From positions 115,227-179,226 of the forward strand of contig NZ_FNNV01000017.1 of NCBI RefSeq assembly GCF_900106745.1: 64,000 nucleotides of DNA. Reading direction: 5' to 3'. This DNA comes from Paenibacillus sp. CF384 (GTDB lineage: Bacteria; Bacillota; Bacilli; Paenibacillales; Paenibacillaceae). Within the stretch, counting starts at the first letter, position 1, and the number at the start of each line of letters is the position of its first letter. The position numbers and the translations under genes are program-made. Shown here piece after piece: positions 1 through 9,244 of the stretch. Below the pieces are notes generated by a model. The model was not told the origin of the DNA. It did no database searches and was given only the letters and a program-made list of their open reading frames with translations.

Positions 1-876
1 AGCAACCGTCTCATCCTCGTACACGTCGAGCTCGGACGCAAACGTTTGTCGCGAGATCTCAGATCCGCCGGTAAACACAAACTCCGCATCGTTCGCACTT
101 GTGAAATATGCAGTCAACTTGCTGCAAATGACCGTAAAGCTGCAGTTCCATTCCCCCGGCACGGCACAATTGGAAGCCGTTATGGATGCCATTGCACCGG
201 AGCGGAATCGAATAACGGCTGCACTCGTATCCTCAACCGAATAACCTTCAGCTTCGCGATGGTTCAAATTAGCGGTGAAACCGCTGATTTTATCGGGCGT
301 ACCCAAGAAGTACATAGCCAGATCATACGTATGAATCACCTGCTCGAAGACTTGTCCACCAGAGAGATTACGATCACTCCACCAAGACGAGTGCAGCGAG
401 TTGCAATCATAACGGCCATCGAACAGCGTTGGGATGCCGGCTGTACCGTCCTCGATCAATCGTTTCAGTTCTTTAACCGCAGCACCGAAACGGTTGTGAT
501 AACCAACCTGCGACACGACGCCTGCCCCCTCGACAGCCGCAGTCATTCGCTCGGCAATTTCGGTATTCAGCGCGATTGGTTTCTCAAGGAATACGGCAAT
601 GCCTTTGCTCGCTGCTGCTTCCACTTGACCCTGATGCGCATAAGGCGGGAGGCAGATATATACGGCATCGAGCTGTTCCTTCTCCAGCATGGTGTTGAAA
701 TCCGCATACGCGTTAGCCACACCGCCTGTGTGCGCTTCGCCGAATGCTTCCGCTTTCTCAAGCGTTGTTCCGCAAACCGCTGTCACTTCAACACCGGGGA
801 TGTTGAGCAAATTTAGTGCGTGCTTCTGTCCCATCATGCCAAGGCCTGCAATACCGACTCGAATTGATTTAACCAT
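1..876 (-). CDS. Gfo/Idh/MocA family oxidoreductase, C-terminus cut by window edge
   Basis: The minus-strand frame is open from an ATG at 876 to the window edge (292 codons), so the C-terminus is missing. The ATG follows GGAGG with 8-9 nt spacing. The N-terminus has the Rossmann dinucleotide motif GIAGLGMMG (residues 8-16), and the family motif EKP lies at residues 98-100, its lysine being the usual catalytic/cofactor residue. Family members are cytoplasmic NAD(P)-dependent dehydrogenases or isomerases acting on sugars, inositols or their derivatives; the substrate cannot be read here. The AraC regulator gene ends only 21 bp upstream on the same strand, so the two are probably co-transcribed and the regulator may control this enzyme. 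Confidence 0.9.
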   Translation of the reverse strand, partial: MVKSIRVGIAGLGMMGQKHALNLLNIPGVEVTAVCGTTLEKAEAFGEAHTGGVANAYADFNTMLEKEQLDAVYICLPPYAHQGQVEAAASKGIAVFLEKPIALNTEIAERMTAAVEGAGVVSQVGYHNRFGAAVKELKRLIEDGTAGIPTLFDGRYDCNSLHSSWWSDRNLSGGQVFEQVIHTYDLAMYFLGTPDKISGFTANLNHREAEGYSVEDTSAAVIRFRSGAMASITASNCAVPGEWNCSFTVICSKLTAYFTSANDAEFVFTGGSEISRQTFASELDVYEDETVA

Positions 877-897
877 ATGAATAATTCCTCCAATGAA

Positions 898-1749
898 TTA
901 GTTGAATTGGCTGCCTGCCCCTCCCGCTAATCGGCTTGTCCGGTACTTGAGCGGGGAGAGGCCTGTTTTGCTTTTGAAAAAACGCGAGAAGTCGTCAATG
1001 TCCTCATAACCACTCAACCGCGCGATTTCCGTGATCGGACGACTCTCTGTTTCCAGGAGCTGCTTTGCTCGGCGAAGTCGAAGCTGCAATTGAAGCCTTG
1101 TCGGCGTAATGCCGAACAGCTTCTTGAAGCGCTCCGCGATGTAAGTCGGATGCATATAGTAACGCTTGCCGAGATCCGCAAGATCGATCCGGCGCTCCGG
1201 ATTGTCGAGCAGCTCCGTCATCATGCTCAAGAATGGATCGGAATGTTCTGATTTCAGCAGCACTTCCGGATGATGAATGGCCGCGTCGATCAGGATGGCG
1301 ACAAGCTCGAGCGCTTTGGCCTTCTTCATTAGACTGCCTGACAGCGAGCTCATCCCGTCCGCGATTCGGCTGTATTCGTGGAATACCGATTCAAACTGCT
1401 CCGGCTTCGGCAATCGAAAAATAACCGGAAAACGGAAAGCTTGCAAAGCATCGATACAGCCCGCAACCTGGAACGTAAAATGCCACCAAAGAAATTCCGT
1501 TTCCTCGTTCGTGTCTTTGACATGATCATGCAGCTCGTAAGGCGGGATCAGCACGACGTCCCCTGGGCCTGCCAAATAATCCCGGCCGGCAATATGAAGC
1601 CTGCATGAGCCTTCTTTGATGTAAGAAGCGATATAGAAAGGGAGCTTGCGGTTCACTTCCCGCAGCTCGGTTCGTCTGTGTAAATCGTGACTCAGCATAT
1701 GAAGCGACGCTTTCTCTATAAGCGGAAGCCACGGATGATTGTTCTTCAT
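898..1749 (-). CDS. AraC family transcriptional regulator with N-terminal cupin
   Basis: A 283-residue cytoplasmic DNA-binding regulator. Residues about 30-110 resemble an AraC-type cupin ligand pocket (AGPGDVVLIPPYELHDH), and residues about 185-275 carry the double helix-turn-helix, with the second helix in the form GYEDIDDFSRFFKSKTGLSP. The frame stays open upstream to 1866, but the ATG at 1749 has GAGGAG eight bases before it while the earlier starts have no ribosome-binding site, so I use 1749. It is followed after 21 bp by the Gfo/Idh/MocA gene, which suggests it senses a sugar and activates that catabolic gene. The ligand is unknown. Confidence 0.9.
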   Translation of the reverse strand: MKNNHPWLPLIEKASLHMLSHDLHRRTELREVNRKLPFYIASYIKEGSCRLHIAGRDYLAGPGDVVLIPPYELHDHVKDTNEETEFLWWHFTFQVAGCIDALQAFRFPVIFRLPKPEQFESVFHEYSRIADGMSSLSGSLMKKAKALELVAILIDAAIHHPEVLLKSEHSDPFLSMMTELLDNPERRIDLADLGKRYYMHPTYIAERFKKLFGITPTRLQLQLRLRRAKQLLETESRPITEIARLSGYEDIDDFSRFFKSKTGLSPLKYRTSRLAGGAGSQFN

Positions 1750-1890
1750 GGTCAGACTCCTCACTGCCCCACCGGATGAGGCATGGGCTGTTGTCCCTCT
1801 ATTATACAAACAGCTCGCTTCACCTTGTGAGGGAAAACTGTCTGCTGCGGGGGGATTTCCGTCCACTGGTGATTCGCGCGCACCCGCCTA

Positions 1891-1920
1891 AACAAAAACT
1901 CCGGCAACCTCGCCGGAGTT
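1891..1920 (-). terminator. Intrinsic terminator of the MDR dehydrogenase gene
   Basis: Perfect 9-bp arms AACTCCGGC/GCCGGAGTT (1897-1905 and 1912-1920) with a 6-nt loop, followed on the minus strand by TTTTTGTT. It lies 14 bp past the stop of the gene ending at 1935. Confidence 0.85.
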
Positions 1921-1934
1921 CTCTCTTTACAACC

Positions 1935-2993
1935 TTAAAACTTCAATACCACCTGCAGGGACTTCTCCGTATTGGCATCGAGCATTCGGTACGCATCTGC
2001 TGCTTGGTCGAACGGAACTTGGTGGGTGACGAGCTCCGCCAGCTTCAAGCGGCCGGATAAGGCCAGCTCCATAATCGTCCGTTCCATCCGCAGCCGATCC
2101 CAGCGATTCGTCAGCTGCAGGTTGATGCCGCTGATCTGCGAGCCAATCAGCTGCACACGGTTATGATGGAACTCCTCTCCGAGGTAGAGATCCTTCGCTC
2201 CGCCTTGATAGAAGCCTGCAGTCACCACGCGGCCGTTGTAGACGACCGAGCGAATCGCTTCATGCAGCGCACCGGAAGCACCGGAAATCTCGATCGCGAT
2301 ATCGGCTCCTCTGCCGCCTGTCAGCTCCTTAACTCGGCTCGCAACGTCGCTGCAATTCCGCGAATTGATCGTATGCGCGGCTCCGAATTGCTCGGAGAAC
2401 CCAAGCCGATAATCATCGAGATCAATCGCGATGACTTCAGCACCGTTCAACCTAGCCAGCTGAGCAACAAGCTGTCCTGGCACGCCTTGTCCGAACACGA
2501 CTACCGTTTCCCCGACGTGAATATCCGCATCCAGAATCGCATTCAGCGCGATCGCACCCATTTGCGAATAAATGCCGGCGAGCGGATCCAATCCTTCCGG
2601 CAGCAGATGATCGCTCGCGAAGTCTTCACTCACAACATGCGAACTCTTATGTCCCCATGTACCATAGACGACATCGCCTTCTTTAATGCCGCTAACGGTT
2701 GAACCTATTTCCGATACGACGCCGACCTCTTCATATCCCCAGCAGCCCCGCACCGGATACAAGGATGATTCTTCCTCGACTCGTTCCGTGAAGATGCGTT
2801 GCTCTTGATTGAACTGTTTCTTCACAAAAGGATTAATGCCTCTATAGGCCGTCAATTGCGTTCCGGCGCTAATGCCGGAGTACAGCGTCGTAAGTCTGAC
2901 TTCCTTCGCTCCCAGCTGACTATTCTCAACCTCTACACAAGCGACTTCCTTTGGAGCAATGAAGTCCAAACGTCGTGTCGTCATCATCGTCAT
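1935..2993 (-). CDS. MDR-superfamily (alcohol-dehydrogenase-like) oxidoreductase without a catalytic-zinc cysteine
   Basis: A 352-residue medium-chain dehydrogenase/reductase. The C-terminal Rossmann domain has VVVFGQGVPGQLVAQLA (about residues 162-178), followed by an acidic strand end (AIDLDD) that favours NAD. The N-terminal GroES-like domain has YSGISAGTQL where zinc enzymes have GICGSD, and the four-cysteine structural zinc lobe is absent, so classical zinc catalysis is unlikely. Family members of this shape are often annotated as zinc-binding dehydrogenases but act as NAD(P)-dependent sugar or polyol oxidoreductases. The start is uncertain: ATGs at 2993, 2987 and 2984 all sit just after GGGAGAGGG. 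It is a single gene with its own terminator. Confidence 0.8.
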   Translation of the reverse strand: MTMMTTRRLDFIAPKEVACVEVENSQLGAKEVRLTTLYSGISAGTQLTAYRGINPFVKKQFNQEQRIFTERVEEESSLYPVRGCWGYEEVGVVSEIGSTVSGIKEGDVVYGTWGHKSSHVVSEDFASDHLLPEGLDPLAGIYSQMGAIALNAILDADIHVGETVVVFGQGVPGQLVAQLARLNGAEVIAIDLDDYRLGFSEQFGAAHTINSRNCSDVASRVKELTGGRGADIAIEISGASGALHEAIRSVVYNGRVVTAGFYQGGAKDLYLGEEFHHNRVQLIGSQISGINLQLTNRWDRLRMERTIMELALSGRLKLAELVTHQVPFDQAADAYRMLDANTEKSLQVVLKF

Positions 2994-3104
2994 CCCTCTC
3001 CCTTAACCTGAAGCTATCGTAGCATTCACCGCTCTATCGCTCCATCTCCGAACGCCAGCGGTTTTTGTCAATTCTACAGGTGGATGAGAAAGGTTCGCGC
3101 ACAC

Positions 3105-3821
3105 TTAAAACCTAGCGTAACCGCCTTCGACTTCATCATTAGCAGGATTAATGACCACGACAATGGGGCCAAGCAGCCCGTCTTGATCGGTGTTGAACGT
3201 CACGGTAACCAACTTATGGTAGCGGAGCTTCGCACGATCCTTATTCGGAACAAGCCATTGATTATTCATGATGATCGTTGTCACTTCGGCATCCGTGCTT
3301 CGTCCGATCACATGCTTGCGCTGCTCCTCTTCGACGGTAGCCCAAGCTATTTCTCGGTATTTCATTTTGCCCGCCTCGGACAGATCCACTTGAGGATTCG
3401 AAACAGCAGCATAACCACGCAGATCCTGAATTACCTTCGCTATGCAATCCCTGTTCGGCTTGAGATTCGTGATGTCATACAGAACAACGTTGTTGATTGG
3501 ATAGCGCGTATGTGGAACGACATCGGCGGTCGCCGTCTGCTCTTCGAAATCCTTAATCCCCTTAACAGCCTCAGCTTCAGAGGGATACACATAGATGCTG
3601 ATGCTCTGCTTCGTATCCACTACAAAACGGCTCGGCGTAACGCCATTGTAAGTCCTTGAGAAAACAGCCTGCGGACTACCGTCCTTCGTCGGTACGAGAA
3701 AAATGCCATAGTGGCCAAACACCTCTTTGACATCTGCCAGCGAAATGGGACTACTCTCTTCATTCTTGCACCCCGTCAGGCAAACAAGCAGCAGAAGGAG
3801 CGCAACGATTATTTTGTTCAT
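3105..3821 (-). CDS. Putative lipoprotein of unknown function
   Basis: A 238-residue protein with a type II signal peptide: a hydrophobic N-terminus and lipobox LTGC with the lipidated cysteine at residue 18, so it is predicted to be anchored outside the membrane. The remainder is soluble and I do not recognise a domain. The ATG at 3821 has TGGAG eight bases upstream. It begins 17 bp after the stop of the PQQ-propeller gene (3839) on the same strand, so the two exported proteins probably form an operon. No function assigned. Confidence 0.75.
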   Translation of the reverse strand: MNKIIVALLLLLVCLTGCKNEESSPISLADVKEVFGHYGIFLVPTKDGSPQAVFSRTYNGVTPSRFVVDTKQSISIYVYPSEAEAVKGIKDFEEQTATADVVPHTRYPINNVVLYDITNLKPNRDCIAKVIQDLRGYAAVSNPQVDLSEAGKMKYREIAWATVEEEQRKHVIGRSTDAEVTTIIMNNQWLVPNKDRAKLRYHKLVTVTFNTDQDGLLGPIVVVINPANDEVEGGYARF

Positions 3822-3838
3822 ATCATCATCTCCAATGG

Positions 3839-5554
3839 CTAACCTGCAACCTCCGTGCTTACTTCAACCGTTCGCGTCCCCCCGTTCCACTTCACCTCTA
3901 CGCCGAGCAGCTTGCCGATATCGCTGACTGGGATGTATAAGCTGCCCCCCAGAATAACAGGCGCAAACGACAACGGAGTCTGCCTGCTTCCCACAGTTGC
4001 AAAAGGAGCCCCTTCTGCCAAAATAATCGAGCGATCGCCGCGCGTGACGGTGGTTTGTTTGGTTTGTGTATTGTAGCTGGTTGTCGCCCCGATTTCGCCC
4101 ACCAGAAAACGAAGCGGAACAAGCATCCGATTACCGGTCGTCATCATACTGGGCTCGAATTTCTTGAGCTGGCCATCGATAGAGAGGCTGGCAGCTGCTT
4201 TGGAGAAAGCTCCGGTACCAAGACCCGTGCCGCTGATCGGCTTACGCAGTTCGGCCGGAAGTGTGAACGCATAGAGCTTCCCTTCTGCCTGCACCAGCAG
4301 CTTATCTCCCTCCACTTGGAAAGGACCAAAGCTCCGAGCGGAAGTTTGATAACGGGAAAGGGCTTTGCCTGTCGCAACATTCAGCGCGTACACTTCACCG
4401 TCGGTTTGTCCGACATACAGACCGGAATCGATTAGATCGACTCGGCTAGCCGGATTGTCCAGCCCCTGATAGAATACCGGCGTATGATCGACTATTTTGC
4501 GTGCGTGCAGACCGATGTTGTCTCCATTCTTATAAATCAGCTTGCCATTGTAAGGCCCCGCGATCCATGTGCCGTCATCTTGGATGATCTCCGGTTTCAC
4601 GACCGATGGATCGGCATTCAAATTATAGTGGTAGAGCTGATGGTCCTTGGTGGATACATAGACATCGTTACCTTCAATCACAAGCTTCGATGCATATTGA
4701 TACATCGGGTCTTCCCCTTGCTTGACGGGGACAAAAGATTTGGTTTCGATGACGCTGCCCGTTTGCAAATCCACGACATCCAGGTCTACGAGAAATTTGG
4801 TGGTATCGCTCTTCGGCCAATCGTTTACAAAATACAGCTTCTCCCCATCCACCTTCAGCACATTGGAATGGCTGCCCGCCAGCCGCCAAATGGTTTTGCC
4901 GGTGGCTTCGTCGATGGCATACGTTGTCGTCACCGTAATCGCGCCGGATTCCATCGCCAGCACGAGCAGCTTGCCGCCGACTTTCACGGGTATGCTGTTC
5001 ACGTCCGTGTTGCGCCATCTCTCATGACCCGTTGCGAGATTGACCGAGACAAGCCCAAGCGAGGAGGCAAAATAAAGCGTGTTCCCTTCCACCTTAAATT
5101 GGCTGAATGTCGACTTCTTGTTCGCCTGATATATTCGCTTGGCCGTGCCTGTTTGGGCAGCTACTTGATAGACCGAGCCGTCCTGACCGCTTACGTATAG
5201 GCTGCCGTTTAGTAGTTGAATGGCTCCTGCCTGCAGCTTGGTACCGTAAGACCAGAGCAGCTTGCCCGTTTGTATCGTTCGCGCTTGCAGCACGCCGCCT
5301 TTGATGGTGAAAAATATGCTGTTCTCGATCACAATCGGGGCTTGGTAGCTGTTCTCGATCGTAGGTTTGTCCAGTTCTATCGTCCAAATCGGCTTAGCAA
5401 AAGGTACCTTATTCGACACAGCCGGCATCGTTTGGCCATCGTAGCTCGTATTCGGATCTGGGTTCGTTTGTGCAGAGGCTGTAGCTGCAGCGGTACCGGA
5501 CATTAACAGCCCGGCCGCTACCAGCGTAAGCGTCGTATGTTTCCATGACTTCAT
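3839..5554 (-). CDS. Secreted PQQ-like beta-propeller protein with C-terminal stalk domain
   Basis: A 571-residue exported protein. Residues 1-29 form a Sec signal peptide ending ASA. Residues about 55-450 are a repetitive beta-propeller of the PQQ/quinoprotein-like type (repeated blocks such as VDLQTGSVIETK and ALNVATGKALSRYQ), and the last about 115 residues match the copper amine oxidase N-terminal-like stalk domain common in Paenibacillus secreted proteins (MLVPLRFLVGEIGAT, then LYIPVSDIGKLLGVEVKW). PQQ binding is not implied; such propellers are usually binding or assembly scaffolds. Upstream in-frame ATGs exist (5617, 5563), but the one at 5554 is the best spaced (10 nt) from AGGAG. It is the first gene of a probable operon with the lipoprotein. 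Confidence 0.82.
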   Translation of the reverse strand: MKSWKHTTLTLVAAGLLMSGTAAATASAQTNPDPNTSYDGQTMPAVSNKVPFAKPIWTIELDKPTIENSYQAPIVIENSIFFTIKGGVLQARTIQTGKLLWSYGTKLQAGAIQLLNGSLYVSGQDGSVYQVAAQTGTAKRIYQANKKSTFSQFKVEGNTLYFASSLGLVSVNLATGHERWRNTDVNSIPVKVGGKLLVLAMESGAITVTTTYAIDEATGKTIWRLAGSHSNVLKVDGEKLYFVNDWPKSDTTKFLVDLDVVDLQTGSVIETKSFVPVKQGEDPMYQYASKLVIEGNDVYVSTKDHQLYHYNLNADPSVVKPEIIQDDGTWIAGPYNGKLIYKNGDNIGLHARKIVDHTPVFYQGLDNPASRVDLIDSGLYVGQTDGEVYALNVATGKALSRYQTSARSFGPFQVEGDKLLVQAEGKLYAFTLPAELRKPISGTGLGTGAFSKAAASLSIDGQLKKFEPSMMTTGNRMLVPLRFLVGEIGATTSYNTQTKQTTVTRGDRSIILAEGAPFATVGSRQTPLSFAPVILGGSLYIPVSDIGKLLGVEVKWNGGTRTVEVSTEVAG

Positions 5555-5670
5555 TGGCGACATGCTCCTCTCGACTCTCGTTTGCGACTCATCTCTATAG
5601 ACGACGCTCACAGGCAAAAGTTACATGTCATTCCAGCGGCCTTTTCACCAGGGCTGTCGCGAACGCGGCT

Positions 5671-6083
5671 TAAGCGGCTATTCCGCTTACGGTGTCGCCA
5701 TTACACCACATTTGCTCTTTTCACGCGCCGTTCTCCCGCTGTAAGCGACTATTCCGCTTATTGCACGCAAACTAGCTCAATTTGGTGGGCTTAAGCGGCT
5801 ATTTCGCTTACAGTGTCTTAATCGCTCCAATTTTGCTCCTTTCTCGTGCCGTCCTCCCGCTGTAAGCGACTATTCCGCTTATCGCATGCAAACTAGCTCA
5901 ATTTGGCGGGCTTAAGAGACTATTTCGCTTACAGTGTCGCCATTGCTCCACATTTGCTCCTTTCTCTCGCCGTTCTCCCGCTGTAAGCGACTATTCCGCT
6001 TATTGCACGCAAACTAGCTCGCTTTGGCGGGCTTAAGCGGCTATTTCGCTTACAGTATCGCCATTGCTCCACATTTGCTCCCT
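5671..6083. repeat. 121-bp tandem array with paired hairpins (copy 1)
   Basis: Seven short hairpins of the form TAAGCG-NCTATTN-CGCTTA begin at 5671, 5742, 5792, 5863, 5913, 5984 and 6034. The spacings alternate 71, 50, 71, 50, 71, 50, giving a 121-bp unit with two hairpins. The text between hairpins is also conserved (for example GCACGCAAACTAGCTC). Short open frames across it have no ribosome-binding site and are not called as genes. Confidence 0.9.
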
Positions 6084-6109
6084 TCTCGCTTGGGCATGCC
6101 GTTAAGAAG

Positions 6110-6762
6110 TCAAAAATCCGACTCTCAACTAGCAGTCCCACCATCTAACCACGCACTCCGCATCTGAGAGGCGGAAAACCCGACTCTCAGCACTAAATCA
6201 GCTCCTAATAAGAGCTGAGAGTAGGAAAATCCGACTCTCAGCATGCAGTCCCACCAACTAACCACCTACTCCGCAACTGAGAGGCGGAAAACCCGACTCT
6301 CAGCACCAAATCAGCTCATAAATAGAGCTGAGAGTAGGAAAACCCGACTCTCAGCATGCAGTCCCACCATCTAACCACGCACTCCGCATCTGAGAGGCGG
6401 AAAACCCGACTCTCATCACTAAATCAGCTCATAAAAAGAGCTGAGAGTAGGAAAATCCTACTCTCAGCTAGCAGTCCCACCAACTAACCACCTACTCGGC
6501 GTCTGAGAGGCGGAAAACCCGACTCTCAGCACGGAATCAGCCCATAAAAAGAGCTGAGAGTAGGGAAATCCTACTCTCAGCTCGCAGTCCCACCAACTAA
6601 CCACCTACTCCGCAACTGAGAGGCGGAAAACCCGACTCTCAGCACCAAATCAGCTCATAAAAAGAGCTGAGAGTAGGAAAACCCGACTCTCAGCATGCAG
6701 TCCCACCATCTAACCACGCACTCCGCATCTGAGAGGCGAAAAACCCGACTCTCAGCCTTCCA
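6110..6762. repeat. 113-bp tandem array with hairpins alternating 51 and 62 bp (copy 1)
   Basis: The marker AGTCCCACCA recurs at 6134, 6247, 6360, 6473, 6586 and 6699, exactly 113 bp apart. Each unit holds two hairpins with arms CTGAGAG/CTCTCAG and an A-rich loop on the + strand (GGAAAACCC-like); the first three begin at 6164, 6215 and 6277, i.e. steps of 51 then 62 bp. The array fills the gap up to the mutarotase-like gene. No protein-coding gene is supported. Confidence 0.92.
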
Positions 6763-6792
6763 CCGCCTCAAGCGGGCTCCCTCAACAGTTGC

Positions 6793-7797
6793 TCACCTTG
6801 CCGTACCTGTCACTTCACCGTCAGCATCAATATGATCAACCGCTGACAGCCCTTCATACACCGTAGCGATGACGGTACAAGATACCGTCTCCCCAGGCTG
6901 CAAAACCTGATGCGTTCCGCGATCTAATCCGTCCTGCAGCCCGACCGGATAGCCGGAACATGGCTCCAGTACAACGGTTTGCAGCTCTCGCCAGCCGCCA
7001 TAGGAAGCGAACAGCCAGCAAGTCGGCAGCACACGGTTATCATAGCTTAAGCCAAACCCGATGCCTTCCCGGGTATGCGTCAAAGCGCACCATCCCGCCT
7101 GCATATCTGTGGCATATTGGAACTCGCTGACGCCTGACGAGTGCGGCAGCACTCGGCGCATATCATGCACCTCACCAGTGTCATCCTGAGAATACGGCCA
7201 CTGGTAGCTGTACGAGGTTTTGCCGGTACGCGGCGAGCCGAAGCCCTCCATCTCCATGGTGCGGGCAGGCAAATCAATCCGCGAATGCTCATCGGCTGCC
7301 ATCGCTGCATGCAGCTTCCACAAATACGGCTGTGGTTTGCGGCCGAGATTGGTTATCGTGTGCGCGAAACGCAGCTTCGATTCACCGGCGCGCAGCGTAA
7401 CCCGCTTGCTCAGTCGCGTTGCGCTGATGGGCGTCTCCACCCACATGTGAAGCGTGACTTCTTCAGGGTCCACTCGCTCCAGCGCATACTGCCACGGCAG
7501 CGTCCAAATCTCCCCGTGATCCGGGAACGGCTCGCCATCGATTGTCTCCGCGATATCGTTCGGATACAGCTCATCCCAGCCGCCGAAGAAATGATCGTCA
7601 TAGACGGAATGCAGCGCAAGCTTCCGCGGTTTCATGCGAGGATGATGCCAGAGCAGATCCTTACCGCGCGGCTTGAACGTAATCTGCCATATTTTAGCGC
7701 CTAGGTCCGGCATGATAATGACACGAAGCAGCTCATTCTCCAGCAGCACCGTTCGAATGTCGTTGTACGTCCAATTGGTATCCACCGTAACTGTCAT
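6793..7797 (-). CDS. Galactose-mutarotase-like (aldose 1-epimerase superfamily) protein
   Basis: A 334-residue cytoplasmic protein with no signal peptide. It has the beta-sandwich pattern of the galactose mutarotase-like superfamily: an N-terminal strand LLRVIIMPDLGAKIWQITF, then DELYPNDIAETIDGEPFPDH with conserved acidic/histidine positions, then a hydrophilic middle with HTITNLG and LWKLHAAM. It most resembles DUF5107/DUF4432-type proteins rather than classical GalM. Family members interconvert sugar anomers or bind sugars. It is the last gene of the operon that starts at 11161, 14 bp after the cupin gene, with a GGGAGG site before the ATG. Anomer conversion ahead of a sugar dehydrogenase would fit the context but is inference. 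Confidence 0.75.
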   Translation of the reverse strand: MTVTVDTNWTYNDIRTVLLENELLRVIIMPDLGAKIWQITFKPRGKDLLWHHPRMKPRKLALHSVYDDHFFGGWDELYPNDIAETIDGEPFPDHGEIWTLPWQYALERVDPEEVTLHMWVETPISATRLSKRVTLRAGESKLRFAHTITNLGRKPQPYLWKLHAAMAADEHSRIDLPARTMEMEGFGSPRTGKTSYSYQWPYSQDDTGEVHDMRRVLPHSSGVSEFQYATDMQAGWCALTHTREGIGFGLSYDNRVLPTCWLFASYGGWRELQTVVLEPCSGYPVGLQDGLDRGTHQVLQPGETVSCTVIATVYEGLSAVDHIDADGEVTGTAR

Positions 7798-7811
7798 AGG
7801 AACCTTCCTCC

Positions 7812-8138
7812 CTACTCCGTAATCGTGGCCAGCAAATCCTCGCGCAGTGGCGTAAAATTCTCGATCATAACCGTATCCTCCAGCGCTTTCACCTCATGCA
7901 TCGCATCGCCCGGCACATGAATTTGCTCACCAGCGCTGACAATGGTCGTTTCACCGTTCATCGTCATGGCGATCTTGCCGCTGATGACGAACGTTAGCTG
8001 CTCATGCGGGTGCGAGTGAGCCGGTCCGATCGAGCCGGAGTCGAGCGTAAGCATCATGCTCATAATGGATTGACCGGGACGGAAAATCTTGCGGCTGATG
8101 CCCGCAATCGGCGAATGCCATTCTTCAAATCGCGGCAT
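7812..8138 (-). CDS. Small cupin-domain protein
   Basis: A 108-residue single-domain cupin. Motif 1 is HSHPHEQLTFVISGK (residues 41-55) with the metal-binding histidines and glutamate/glutamine, and motif 2 includes VPGDAMHEV, whose histidine is the usual fourth ligand. The ATG at 8138 shares its A with the TAA stop of the upstream ADH gene (TAATG) and is preceded by GGGAGGTG, so translation is coupled; longer upstream starts are rejected. Cupins of this size in sugar operons serve as isomerases, lactone-handling proteins or dioxygenases; which applies here is not visible. Confidence 0.8.
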   Translation of the reverse strand: MPRFEEWHSPIAGISRKIFRPGQSIMSMMLTLDSGSIGPAHSHPHEQLTFVISGKIAMTMNGETTIVSAGEQIHVPGDAMHEVKALEDTVMIENFTPLREDLLATITE

Positions 8139-9175
8139 TACGATGCACCTCCCGGAATCAGCAATACTTTGGACACATTGCCCGGCGACCCGAGCAGCGT
8201 CTCGAACCACTTCGCGCCTTCGCTAAGCGGCGCTTCTACTACGCCCTCATCAAGTCCGATGCGGCCTTCTTCCAGCCACTGAAGCGCAGTCCGAAAGTTC
8301 ATAGCCGAATAGGCAAAAGAGCCCGTCATCGTAATCTCGCTGCGGATCGCAATATTAATCGGCAAAGCAGACTCTTCCTCATGCAGCCCCGTAAAAACAA
8401 CACGGCCGCCGGTCCCACAGGCCAGCACGCACTGCTTGCGCGTCAAGCCTGCGCCAACGGCATCAATGGCGATGTTCACGCCGCTGCCGCCGGTTAGCCG
8501 TTTCACTTCCTCAAGCGTATCCACACCTGCCGGACAGATGACATGCTTCGCGCCAAGACGGCGCGCAATCGCTAGGCGATCCTCATTCATGTCCACGGCA
8601 ATGACATCACTAACACCATATTGCAGCACGGCTTGCAGAGCCAGAAGCCCAATCGGCCCCATGCCGAGAATAAGCACCGTGTCCGTCGGCTTCGCAGCGG
8701 CGAGCTCGGCTACGCGCACCGCGCACGCAGTCGGCTCCGCCAGCGCTGCCGTCTGCAGCGTCATCCCATCCGGTACCGCATAGACGAAGGCTGACGGAAT
8801 CTTCACATATTCCGCGTTGCTGCCTGGCAGCGCCGCGGAAAGCAGCTTCCGCGAGACGCATAGCTGCTGCCTGCCGCTCGCGCATTTGTCGCAATGGCCG
8901 CAGGTCACAAGCGGATTCGCCGTGACGCGCTGCCCAAGCGACCAAAGGCCGGCCGCTTCAACCCGGCTTCCCATGGAGGCAATGGTGCCGGAGAACTCAT
9001 GGCCGAAGATCATCGGAGGCTTGCGGAGTGAGTTTTTGCCTAGGAAACCGCTTAGCTCCGAACCGCAAATCCCGCTGTACGCCACCTGAATAACAACTTC
9101 ATCTTCCCCTGCAACCGGCGCATCGACTTCCCTTACATTCATTTCCTTCGGACCTTCATAGATAAGTGCCTGCAT
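8138..9175 (-). CDS. Zinc-dependent alcohol/sugar-polyol dehydrogenase (MDR)
   Basis: A 345-residue medium-chain zinc dehydrogenase of the sorbitol/threonine dehydrogenase type. The catalytic zinc site is GICGSE (Cys37) with GHE (His59, Glu60); the structural zinc lobe is intact with Cys92, 95, 98 and 106 (CGHCDKCASGRQQLC). The Rossmann motif LILGMGPIGLLALQ follows, with an acidic strand end (AVDMNED) indicating NAD. The ATG at 9175 has GAGGAG upstream; the 19 extra upstream residues have no site. It lies between the SDR gene (69 bp upstream) and the cupin (1-bp overlap) in one operon, and probably oxidises the incoming sugar, polyol or sugar acid. Confidence 0.9.
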   Translation of the reverse strand: MQALIYEGPKEMNVREVDAPVAGEDEVVIQVAYSGICGSELSGFLGKNSLRKPPMIFGHEFSGTIASMGSRVEAAGLWSLGQRVTANPLVTCGHCDKCASGRQQLCVSRKLLSAALPGSNAEYVKIPSAFVYAVPDGMTLQTAALAEPTACAVRVAELAAAKPTDTVLILGMGPIGLLALQAVLQYGVSDVIAVDMNEDRLAIARRLGAKHVICPAGVDTLEEVKRLTGGSGVNIAIDAVGAGLTRKQCVLACGTGGRVVFTGLHEEESALPINIAIRSEITMTGSFAYSAMNFRTALQWLEEGRIGLDEGVVEAPLSEGAKWFETLLGSPGNVSKVLLIPGGAS

Positions 9176-9244
9176 AGCCTCTAATCTCCTCTCAGGATGA
9201 AGAGGCACAAGGAGCCCATACGCCTCCCGCACCTCCCTCGTTTA

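Noticed and set aside
46..816. 256-codon frame on the plus strand at the window start
   Set aside because: It is antisense to the Gfo/Idh/MocA gene, has no ribosome-binding site and no domain resemblance.
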